A stretch of DNA of 7,382 nucleotides from Bacteroidota bacterium (GTDB taxonomy: Bacteria > Bacteroidota > Bacteroidia > Bacteroidales > UBA1715). The stretch spans positions 1 to 7,382 of the forward strand of contig JAJUFK010000108.1 of the NCBI GenBank assembly GCA_029266015.1, written 5' to 3'. Of the stretch, positions 1 to 6,942 are shown piece by piece. Each line of letters opens with the position of its first letter. The first letter of the stretch is position 1. Position numbers and translations under genes: made by a program. The notes beneath the pieces were generated by a model that worked only from the letters and a program-made list of their open reading frames with translations, searched no databases and was not told the DNA's origin.

Positions 1-10
1 TAATTCTACA

Positions 11-1915
11 ATGAGCGATTCTATTAAACATGAATGCGGTATAGCATTTATCCGATTACTCAAACCACTCGAATATTATCAAGCAAAGTATGGAACATGG
101 AAATATGGTTTAAACAAACTGTATTTACTCATGGAAAAACAACATAACCGAGGACAAGACGGTGCAGGTATTGCATTTTGCAAACTTGATGCTAAACCCG
201 GAACTGAGTATTTAACTCGTATTCGCTCCAATAAAAATTCACCCATTGCCAAAATCTTTAACAATATAAACACCCCATATTTAGAAATTCAAAAAACGAA
301 TCCCGAATTATTACAAGATGCTAATTGGATAAAACACAATACTCCTTTTGCTGCCGATATCTATTTAGGACATTTACGATATGGCACATTTGGCGGGAAT
401 GATATTGCAAATACACACCCCGTTAGTAGAGAAAACAATTGGAAAACACGTAATCTTATGTTGGCAGGTAATTTCAATTTAGCCAATATGGATGAATTGT
501 TTAATAAATTACTTGATTTGGGACAACATCCTCGAGGATATACTGATATTGTAACCATTTTAGAAAAAATTGGTCACTTTTTAGATAGAGAAAACCAAAA
601 ATTATTTACCGAATACAAAACATCAGGATTAAATAATGTTGAAATTTCTGAAGCTATTTCACAAAATTTGAATGTACCAAATGTATTACGAGAAGCTTCA
701 AAATATTGGGATGGCGGATATGTAATTGCAGGCATTATTGGTCACGGTGATTCATTTATAACTCGCGACCCGGCCGGTATACGTCCTGCATTTTATTTTG
801 CAAATGATGAAATTGTAGTTGCAGCTTCTGAACGACCGGTGATTCAAACAGTATTTAATGTTCCATTAGAAGAAGTACAAGAATTAGAACCCGGACATAT
901 ATTGGTTGTGAAACGCAACGGTACCATTGTAAATGAAATGATTCGAGAACCTCAAGAACGAAGAGCTTGTTCGTTTGAACGGATATATTTTTCCAGAGGT
1001 AGTGATATAGATATATATAAAGAACGGAAAAAATTAGGTGAATATGTAGTGCCGCAAATTTTACAATCGGTACAATATGATATAGAAAATACCGTATTGT
1101 CTTTTATTCCAAATACTGCAGAATCAGCATTTTACGGAATGATTAAAGGAATGCAAGACTACATAGATACTATTAAACAAACTAAAATATTAGAATTACA
1201 ACAACAAGGTACACTTACTCCCGAAGCACTTGCCCAAATATTATCATTACGTCCACGCAGCGAAAAATTAGCAATTAAAGATGTAAAACTTCGAACATTT
1301 ATAACCGAAGACAAAAGTCGTGATGATTTAGTGGGACACGTATATGATGTAACCTACGGTATTGTTAAACCTACCGATAATTTGGTTGTAATAGACGATT
1401 CCATTGTTCGTGGTACAACATTGAAAAAAAGTATTTTTAAAATACTAAACCGTCTCCATCCTAAAAAAATTATTATAGTTTCATCGGCTCCTCAAATACG
1501 CTACCCCGATTGTTATGGAATTGATATGGCAAAATTAGGTGATTTATGTGCATTTAATGCTGCAATAGCACTCCTTAAAGAAACAAAACAAGAATCTATT
1601 ATAAATGCGGTGTACAATAAATCGGTAGCTCAGCGACATTTACCAAAAGAAGAAATTGTAAACTATGTTCAAGAAATATATGCTCCGTTTACCGACGAAC
1701 AAATAAGCAAAAAAATTGCTCAAATGCTTACACCGGAAGATGTAACTGCCGAAATTGACATTATTTTTCAATCGGTGGCAAATTTACACAAAGCATGTCC
1801 AAATCACAAAGGGGATTGGTACTTTACAGGAAATTATCCTACACCCGGTGGTAATAGAGCAGTTAATAATGCATTTTTAAACTACATAGAAGGCAGAAAT
1901 GAACGAGCGTATTAA
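11..1915 (+). CDS. purF: Long-form PurF-like amidophosphoribosyltransferase (class II glutamine amidotransferase plus PRPP-binding domain)
   Basis: PurF transfers glutamine-derived ammonia to PRPP, giving phosphoribosylamine, the first step of cytosolic purine synthesis. The 634-residue protein shows both halves. The N-terminal Ntn glutaminase has Cys9 in ECGIA, implying removal of an eight-residue propeptide as in Bacillus-type PurF, then GHLRYGTFGG (120-129), LAGNFNLAN (151-159) and RDPAGIRP (252-259). The phosphoribosyltransferase half has IYFSRGSDIDIY, RTFI (428-431), the PRPP loop VVIDDSIVRGTT (459-470) and RYPDCYGID. It is longer than classical PurF (about 470-510 residues), with extra sequence between 376 and 428 and a C-terminal extension ending FTGNYPTPGG (605-614). 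The oxyanion segment, usually HNG, reads GNF. From memory, other Bacteroidota long forms share this, so it may be a paralogue with a shifted role. Classical iron-sulphur cysteine spacing is not evident. ATG at 11 puts the Cys in the expected place; only 10 bases precede it, so promoter and operon context are unseen. The stop overlaps the convergent kinase gene. Family assignment is secure; that this is the cell's main PurF is not. Confidence 0.9.
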   Translation: MSDSIKHECGIAFIRLLKPLEYYQAKYGTWKYGLNKLYLLMEKQHNRGQDGAGIAFCKLDAKPGTEYLTRIRSNKNSPIAKIFNNINTPYLEIQKTNPELLQDANWIKHNTPFAADIYLGHLRYGTFGGNDIANTHPVSRENNWKTRNLMLAGNFNLANMDELFNKLLDLGQHPRGYTDIVTILEKIGHFLDRENQKLFTEYKTSGLNNVEISEAISQNLNVPNVLREASKYWDGGYVIAGIIGHGDSFITRDPAGIRPAFYFANDEIVVAASERPVIQTVFNVPLEEVQELEPGHILVVKRNGTIVNEMIREPQERRACSFERIYFSRGSDIDIYKERKKLGEYVVPQILQSVQYDIENTVLSFIPNTAESAFYGMIKGMQDYIDTIKQTKILELQQQGTLTPEALAQILSLRPRSEKLAIKDVKLRTFITEDKSRDDLVGHVYDVTYGIVKPTDNLVVIDDSIVRGTTLKKSIFKILNRLHPKKIIIVSSAPQIRYPDCYGIDMAKLGDLCAFNAAIALLKETKQESIINAVYNKSVAQRHLPKEEIVNYVQEIYAPFTDEQISKKIAQMLTPEDVTAEIDIIFQSVANLHKACPNHKGDWYFTGNYPTPGGNRAVNNAFLNYIEGRNERAY

Positions 1916-1961
1916 TTTGAACTCAAAAAACGTTTAAAAATTTCTTGCAAATCTCGTTCAT
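1899..1961. repeat. Nine-base inverted repeat across the convergent gene ends
   Basis: ATGAACGAG (1899-1907) and CTCGTTCAT (1953-1961) are perfect inverted copies separated by 45 bases that contain both stop codons. The left arm lies in the last codons of the purF-like gene and the right arm in the last codons of the kinase. Read-through RNA from either side could pair the arms. It is not a classical terminator: the loop is long and no U-tract follows the stem. Chance similarity of the codons for Asn-Glu-Arg and Asp-Glu-Arg is an adequate alternative. Confidence 0.3.
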
Positions 1962-4900
1962 CAAGAGGTTTTGTAATATAATCGTCAAATCCTTGTTGCA
2001 TAAACCGTTCTCTGTCACCTTTTTGAGCAAATGCAGTTTGAGCAACAATAGGTATTGCAGGAAATAATTGTTTGATTTGTTTCATAGCATCAACCCCCGA
2101 TACCCCACTCATTTGTATATCCATAAGTACTAATTGTATCGTTGGGAATTGCTTACATAATTCTATTGCTTGTTCTCCACTAGTTGCCTGAATAACTCTT
2201 ACATTTTGATTTTCAAACATCTCTGAAATAAAAATATACGAGCTTGTATGATCATCAACAACTAATATTGTTTCGCCATTGAATGATGCACGTGCCACAG
2301 TTTCTATTTGTGTTACGTTAGTAACATGGTCTATTGTTTGCGATTGGATTAATGGAACTGTTACAAAAAATTGTGCCCCTTTATTTTTTTCTGATTCTAC
2401 CCAAATAGTGCCGCCCATAAGCTCTATCAACTTTTTTGAAATTGACAATCCCAATCCTGTACCACCATATTTACGAGTTGTAGTATCATCTTCTTGTCTG
2501 AAGTGCTCAAAAATAATTGCATGTTTTTCAGGAGCTATACCTATTCCTGTATCACGCACAAAAAACAGTAATTGCATTGATTTTTGTGCTTTATACCCGA
2601 AATGAATATAGCCCTGTTCAGTAAATTTAATTGCATTATTGAGCAAATTTGTTAAAATTTGTTTTAAGCGCACTTCATCTATAGTAATTGTAACATCGCT
2701 ATCGGGCAATGGTTTTTCGCAAAACAACACCAAATCTTTATCTTTAATTTGAAGTTGCATAGTATCATATACTTCTTGCAATAATTTATTTATACATACT
2801 TGTGTAGGATTCAAAATAAATTGACCGCTTTCAATTTTTGATATATCAAGAATATCATTAATTATAGTTAGTAATTGATTTGAATTTGATTGTATGTCAT
2901 CAATAAAAATTTTTCGTTTTTCTTGGTCGTAATTTTTTCGGGCAAGTAAACGAGAAAAACCAACAATTGCATTGAGTGGCGTACGAATTTCGTGACTCAT
3001 ATTTGCCAAAAATGCAGATTTTAATCTATCACTTTCTTCTGCTTTTTCTTTAGCCGAACGAAGTTCTTGTTCTACTCTCCTGCGTTCAGAAACATCACGC
3101 ACAGCAGCTAAAAACACATCTTTACCTTTCCATGTAAAATAAGCAAAACTAATTTCAATAGGACAATGAACACCATGTTTGCTTACTGCAATTTCTGAAT
3201 CCACACGAGTTTTTTGTCTATGAATAAGAGTCATTATATTTATAGGATTCACCGATAAATCTTGAAAATTTCTGCTTAGCAATTCTTTTCGTGAATATCC
3301 GTATAGTTTCACTGCTGCTTGATTTGTTTCTAATATTTTACCAGTTTTACTATCAGCCAAAAACAAACTATCATTTTCGATTTCAAATATTCTACGAAAT
3401 TTATTTTCACTATCGCGTAAGTCTTCTTCGGCTTTTTTACGAAGAGATATATCTTGATTGAATCCAATCATTTTGCTTACTTTCCCCATTCTGTATTCTG
3501 ACGAAACGCCAACACACGACACCCATTTATATCGTCCGTTTTTCATAAGTACTCTAAATTCTGCATTAAACAATTGATTTGTCCTTTGCCAAAATTTAAT
3601 GAGTTTTTTTTCTACCACTTCTTTATCTTCTTTATGAATTAAATCAAGATAAATAGTATCGTCACCCCATAATTCTTGAGGTTTGTAGCCTAACATTTGC
3701 GACCCGGTTTCGTCAATTAAAAACTCTTTGTTAAAAATATCCCATTCCCATAGTCCTAATTGTGTACCTGAAGTCACCATACGCAATTTTTCTTCACTCT
3801 CGCGCAACGCAGAAGTAGCAATGGTAAGGTCTGTAATATCTTGTAGCCATCCTTCGGTGTGCAAACATGTTTTCCCTTCAAACGTATTATAAAATTCTGT
3901 GTAAATATGTTTTATCCTCCCATCAGGGAAAAGCAATCTATATTCAAGAGTTACATATGTTTTATGTTTTTTTATACTGTCAGAATATGCTTGTCGCACA
4001 TTTTCTCTGTCGTCGGGATGTATTCGCTGCAAATACAAATCAAATGATGATTTATCTTTTTTACTGTATTCAAAAATTTGAATCATTACATCACTCCACA
4101 TTGATTTATGAGTTACTATATGAACATCATAAAATCCAATTTTTGCATATTCTTGAATTTTCTGCAAACGAGCAGTAAGCTGTTTTAACTGATTTTCGGA
4201 ATATACTTTTTCAGTAACATCGGAATAAATTCCTGCAATCTGCTTCTTACCCATTACCGGGAACAATACAATGTCTAAATATTTATGTAAATCGGTACTA
4301 TATTTTCTAAACGAAATAGTTTCGGAATGTTCAAATGCATATGTATACTTTTCAATCCAAATATCGGGTTCATAAAAAATTTCACGAATACTATGCTCTT
4401 TCACATCAAGATAATTGCCTCTAAATAATTTCTTACAAGCCGGATTTAATTCAGTAATTATAAAATCGAAAACTTTTCCTGTTTCATCATAACTTGGTTT
4501 ACAAATCAAAAATGGTTCATCTAAATTTTCAAAAAGTAATCGAAATTTTTCTTCTGTTTGTTGAAGAGCTTTTTCGGTTCTAATAGTATGAGTAATATCC
4601 ATTACCGTACCTAATGAACGCACAGGAACACCATGTTCATCGTACATGGTACTACATGTTTCATTCAAATATTTTATAGTTCCGTTCGGTAATATTATGC
4701 GATGTACTATTTCATATGGTTCACGTGTTATAAGCGAATTTTCATATGCTTTGCGTACCGTTTCTCTATCGTCGGGGTGAACAAATTCGAGAGTTTTGGC
4801 ATATGTTGGAGAAAAAGTACGTTGTGAAACACCATAAATTTTATACACCTCATCAGACCAATACACATTATTTTTTATAATATTTATTTCATAATGACCC

Positions 4901-6018
4901 AATTTTGCAATTTTTTGAATTTCGCGTAATCGTAAATCTTTGGTCTCCAAATCATATTGAGTACGTTTAAGTTCTGTTAAATCTTGAAAAATAATGAAAT
5001 AATGAATTTCTCCCTGTATATCTATAGGTACACAATTGAGATTTACTGAAACTTCTTTGTTTTGTAAATCAATAAATGTTACATCTTTACTTATTGGTTC
5101 ATCACGTTTTGTTGATTTTTTAATAAATTGCAGTAAATCTGCTCTATATGCCGGAGACACAAGTCTAAAAAACGATTGATCAATAAAATCTTCATATGTA
5201 CCTCCTAATATTTTTAAACCCACCAAATTTATAAATGAAATGGTATCATCTTTAAAAATAATCATTCCATTGGGAGAATGCTTGATAACCGTTCTGAAAC
5301 GTTCCTCACTATCTTCAATTTTTTTAAGCGTTTTTAATCGTTCACTTATATCTCGGGCAATTACTAAAAAATAAAGTTCTTGTTCCAAAATAATTTTTGA
5401 AATTCTAATTTCTTTTGGTTTTAAAGTATCAAATTTAGTGTGCAACATTGTTTCAACCAAAGAACCCGATGGAATGGCAGGATGTAGTTTTTCTATAAAA
5501 TTTGTATCAGGAAAAATTTTACGAATATGATGTTGTAATAATTCAGTATCAGAAAAACCCGAAACCATACATACATGCGAATTTACCTCGCACATTATTC
5601 CGTATTTATCAAGCAATATTACCGTATCACCCGATTGTTCAACAAGTTGTTTGTATTTATTTTGATTATTAACTAAGTTTCGAGACTGAAAAATAGTTCC
5701 AACATAGGTATTAAGCCGCAATGCAAGTATTTGATTGGTAGCAGAAAGTGAAATATAATCATCAAATGATGAAAGCAAATCTATTCCCAATTCGCGTTCT
5801 GATGGTACAATGAGAATTTTTTTAGAACCTTCAAAATGTATATCTTTGGCATATACAGACATTGCTATATCTACCAAAAGCAAAAAAGGATTTTCGGAAT
5901 ATGCAGGCAACTCGTGCGTAGTTCTAATATGACGAATCGGTTCTAATATACCACATTGCGAGATACGATCTACTATATGTGAATTTTGTGTTAATACTAT
6001 AACTTTTTCAGGTATCAT
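1912..6018 (-). CDS. Soluble multi-PAS hybrid sensor histidine kinase (pseudo-receiver, 7 PAS, HisKA, HATPase_c, REC)
   Basis: A 1368-residue hybrid kinase expected to autophosphorylate on His and pass phosphate to its own C-terminal receiver. Visible order: receiver-like fold without the full active site (about 4-108); seven PAS domains (about 119-228, 236-352, 365-480, 487-604, 617-731, 738-860, 869-980), each ending in a D-[IVL]-[ST] motif (Asp223, 346, 474, 600, 727, 856, 975); a coiled-coil-like linker; HisKA with SHEIRTP (His1009); HATPase_c with N box NLLNNAIKF (1124-1132), DTGIGI (1156-1161), F box IFEHF and GGTGLGLSI (1185-1193); receiver with Asp1255/1256, phospho-acceptor Asp1300, Thr1328 and Lys1350. 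All catalytic residues are present. No signal peptide or membrane segment is seen, so it should be cytosolic. There is no DNA-binding output domain, unlike Bacteroides hybrid two-component regulators. An in-frame stop lies two codons before the ATG, fixing the start unless a downstream one is used. It starts 15 bases after the lipoprotein stop, so co-transcription is likely. Ligand, partner and targets are unknown. Confidence 0.96.
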   Translation of the reverse strand: MIPEKVIVLTQNSHIVDRISQCGILEPIRHIRTTHELPAYSENPFLLLVDIAMSVYAKDIHFEGSKKILIVPSERELGIDLLSSFDDYISLSATNQILALRLNTYVGTIFQSRNLVNNQNKYKQLVEQSGDTVILLDKYGIMCEVNSHVCMVSGFSDTELLQHHIRKIFPDTNFIEKLHPAIPSGSLVETMLHTKFDTLKPKEIRISKIILEQELYFLVIARDISERLKTLKKIEDSEERFRTVIKHSPNGMIIFKDDTISFINLVGLKILGGTYEDFIDQSFFRLVSPAYRADLLQFIKKSTKRDEPISKDVTFIDLQNKEVSVNLNCVPIDIQGEIHYFIIFQDLTELKRTQYDLETKDLRLREIQKIAKLGHYEINIIKNNVYWSDEVYKIYGVSQRTFSPTYAKTLEFVHPDDRETVRKAYENSLITREPYEIVHRIILPNGTIKYLNETCSTMYDEHGVPVRSLGTVMDITHTIRTEKALQQTEEKFRLLFENLDEPFLICKPSYDETGKVFDFIITELNPACKKLFRGNYLDVKEHSIREIFYEPDIWIEKYTYAFEHSETISFRKYSTDLHKYLDIVLFPVMGKKQIAGIYSDVTEKVYSENQLKQLTARLQKIQEYAKIGFYDVHIVTHKSMWSDVMIQIFEYSKKDKSSFDLYLQRIHPDDRENVRQAYSDSIKKHKTYVTLEYRLLFPDGRIKHIYTEFYNTFEGKTCLHTEGWLQDITDLTIATSALRESEEKLRMVTSGTQLGLWEWDIFNKEFLIDETGSQMLGYKPQELWGDDTIYLDLIHKEDKEVVEKKLIKFWQRTNQLFNAEFRVLMKNGRYKWVSCVGVSSEYRMGKVSKMIGFNQDISLRKKAEEDLRDSENKFRRIFEIENDSLFLADSKTGKILETNQAAVKLYGYSRKELLSRNFQDLSVNPINIMTLIHRQKTRVDSEIAVSKHGVHCPIEISFAYFTWKGKDVFLAAVRDVSERRRVEQELRSAKEKAEESDRLKSAFLANMSHEIRTPLNAIVGFSRLLARKNYDQEKRKIFIDDIQSNSNQLLTIINDILDISKIESGQFILNPTQVCINKLLQEVYDTMQLQIKDKDLVLFCEKPLPDSDVTITIDEVRLKQILTNLLNNAIKFTEQGYIHFGYKAQKSMQLLFFVRDTGIGIAPEKHAIIFEHFRQEDDTTTRKYGGTGLGLSISKKLIELMGGTIWVESEKNKGAQFFVTVPLIQSQTIDHVTNVTQIETVARASFNGETILVVDDHTSSYIFISEMFENQNVRVIQATSGEQAIELCKQFPTIQLVLMDIQMSGVSGVDAMKQIKQLFPAIPIVAQTAFAQKGDRERFMQQGFDDYITKPLDERDLQEIFKRFLSSN
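3079..5664 (-). repeat. Array of seven tandem PAS domains within the hybrid kinase
   Basis: This is a protein-level tandem repeat. The terminal D-[IVL]-[ST] motifs fall at residues 223, 346, 474, 600, 727, 856 and 975, a period of 119 to 129 residues, each followed by a charged helical linker such as SEERF, TEEKF, SEEKL or SENKF that leads into the next domain. The third and fifth domains are especially alike: KIAKLGHYE against EYAKIGFYD, WSDEVYKIYG against WSDVMIQIFE, HPDDRETVRKAY against HPDDRENVRQAY, and LPNGTIKY against FPDGRIKH. Similarity is also visible in the DNA, around 3988-4020 and 4747-4779. PAS domains bind small ligands or cofactors or mediate dimerisation; nothing here identifies a haem, flavin or other cofactor. 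Confidence 0.85.
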
Positions 6019-6028
6019 ACCTTACATT

Positions 6029-6032
6029 TCCT
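6029..6032 (-). promoter_or_regulatory. Possible ribosome binding site for the hybrid kinase
   Basis: Read on the minus strand, the 15-base gap between the lipoprotein stop and the kinase ATG contains AGGA, with 10 bases between it and the start codon. A second AAGG lies one base from the ATG and is too close to act as a conventional site. Purine-rich sites are weak predictors in Bacteroidota, where many genes lack a Shine-Dalgarno sequence. The short gap would also allow translational coupling between the two genes. Confidence 0.35.
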
Positions 6033-6033
6033 A

Positions 6034-6879
6034 TTACCTTTGTATTTCTATGTTAAATGTTCTATTTTTTGTAACAACTTGTGCTTGTTTATCACATGTT
6101 TGATCATTTACATATCCATATTCATAATCAACATTAGCCATATGTTCACCTTCTATAGAAATATCTATAATACCTTTTTGAATAAATTGGCATGTTGGAC
6201 GAATTACAAGCGGTTGTATTATAGTTTTTGTAAAAGCTTTACCTTCTGAATTTACCCCATGAGCCTCGCCTGTAATACTGTATTCATCATCAAATATTGA
6301 AAGAGGAGTGTCATACCCTTTAGTCCAAGCTCTGTTTCGTTCCGATTCCCACGTTATTATTTTTCCATCGGCTAAGGTAAGTTTACCATTGGTAACTGTA
6401 ACTTTAAAATTATATGCCAAGGTTGTTGAATCAAATCCAATATTTTCTACAACATGTTGACCTTCTACTTTTTGATTATTTACAAAATAATTATCAAAAA
6501 TCATTACACGTTTTGAACCTTTCATTCTATAGAATCCGGTAACTGCAATATTGATTTTTCCGCGTTTTACCCACCCATATTTATTTGTATACCCGTCACC
6601 ATAATCTATGGTAATAGTCCATGCAGTATCTTCAAATCCATTTGCTCCACCATCTACAGTTACTATAACACTATCGGTTAATTCTGATTTAAGAGCATCG
6701 TCTTGACTGGCAATATGTTGTTTTTCTGATTCATTTTGAGCATCGTCAAATAAACTTTGAATAAGAGCTTCATCTTTTGATGTAGTAATAACATCAAAAT
6801 ACGTAGGGTTTTCAGTTTTTCTGCAAGAATATATACTTAGCAAAAGTAGGGCTGTGAGTAATAGAATATTTTTTTTCAT
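6034..6879 (-). CDS. Putative outer-membrane lipoprotein, Bacteroidota hypothetical family
   Basis: 281 residues of unknown function. The N terminus is a lipoprotein signal: MKKN, a hydrophobic stretch (5-17) and lipobox IYSC, with Cys19 as the predicted lipidated residue. The following residues, RKTEN, carry no acidic surface-export signal directly after the Cys, so a periplasm-facing anchor is the simpler guess. A polar segment rich in Asp, Glu, Ser and Gln (about 30-70) leads to a beta-rich domain. It holds TIDYGDG (90-96), KRGKI (105-109), ITWESERNRAW (175-185), SITGEAHG (201-208), a Cys at 230 in PTCQF, a VDYEYGY segment (250-256) and Cys262 in QTCDKQA. From memory these match a widespread Bacteroidota lipoprotein family that usually ends in a DYGxGxCD-type motif; no enzymatic signature is visible. 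ATG at 6879 directly precedes the signal peptide. The leader is AT-rich without a Shine-Dalgarno sequence. It sits 15 bases upstream of the kinase gene, so it may act in the same pathway; that is inference from position only. Confidence 0.85.
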   Translation of the reverse strand: MKKNILLLTALLLLSIYSCRKTENPTYFDVITTSKDEALIQSLFDDAQNESEKQHIASQDDALKSELTDSVIVTVDGGANGFEDTAWTITIDYGDGYTNKYGWVKRGKINIAVTGFYRMKGSKRVMIFDNYFVNNQKVEGQHVVENIGFDSTTLAYNFKVTVTNGKLTLADGKIITWESERNRAWTKGYDTPLSIFDDEYSITGEAHGVNSEGKAFTKTIIQPLVIRPTCQFIQKGIIDISIEGEHMANVDYEYGYVNDQTCDKQAQVVTKNRTFNIEIQR

Positions 6880-6895
6880 AATTCAGAATTTTATG

Positions 6896-6903
6896 TATTT
6901 TTG
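6896..6903 (+). promoter_or_regulatory. Candidate Bacteroidota -7 promoter element for frr
   Basis: TATTTTTG matches all six fixed positions of the Bacteroidota consensus TAnnTTTG. It lies 39 bases before the frr ATG, so transcription would begin near 6910 and leave a short A-rich leader. The expected -33 TTTG is not clear: the right distance upstream holds only a T-run (6869-6876) next to the lipoprotein start codon. The call rests on one short motif plus correct placement in the only intergenic region. Confidence 0.5.
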
Positions 6904-6910
6904 TACACAT

Positions 6911-6918
6911 CAAATATA
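6911..6918 (-). promoter_or_regulatory. Candidate Bacteroidota -7 promoter element for the lipoprotein-kinase operon
   Basis: On the minus strand this reads TATATTTG, again an exact match to TAnnTTTG. It lies 31 bases before the lipoprotein ATG, predicting a transcript start near 6904 and a leader of about 25 bases. No good -33 TTTG is seen at the usual 19-21 base spacing; that position would fall against the frr start codon. No equivalent match is present immediately upstream of the kinase ATG, which fits one promoter serving both minus-strand genes. Confidence 0.5.
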
Positions 6919-6942
6919 CATTTTTATTACAAAATAAAAAAC

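Noticed and set aside
1..10. Possible end of an upstream gene (TAA at the first bases)
   Set aside because: Ten bases cannot support a gene or promoter call.
1916..1935. Small palindromes TTTGAACTCAAA and AAACGTTT just past the purF-like stop, considered as a bidirectional terminator
   Set aside because: The stems are only four bases, AT-rich, and lie inside the kinase coding region; they are too weak to call.
1912..2274. The kinase as a one-component regulator with a DNA-binding tail, as in Bacteroides hybrid systems
   Set aside because: The protein ends 18 residues after the receiver Lys1350 with no helix-turn-helix or AraC-type domain, and the stop codon is plain.
2279..2605. Plus-strand open frame of 108 codons inside the kinase gene
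   Set aside because: It lies antisense to the conserved HATPase_c and linker coding region, and its translation shows no domain or sensible composition.
3859..4178. Two overlapping plus-strand open frames opposite the fifth PAS domain
   Set aside because: Both are antisense to clear PAS coding sequence and rich in Cys, Phe and Tyr, as expected from reading AT-rich coding DNA backwards.
6035..6042. TACCTTTG, an exact plus-strand match to TAnnTTTG
   Set aside because: It sits at the lipoprotein-kinase junction pointing into antisense of the lipoprotein gene, with no plus-strand gene to serve; such matches are expected by chance.
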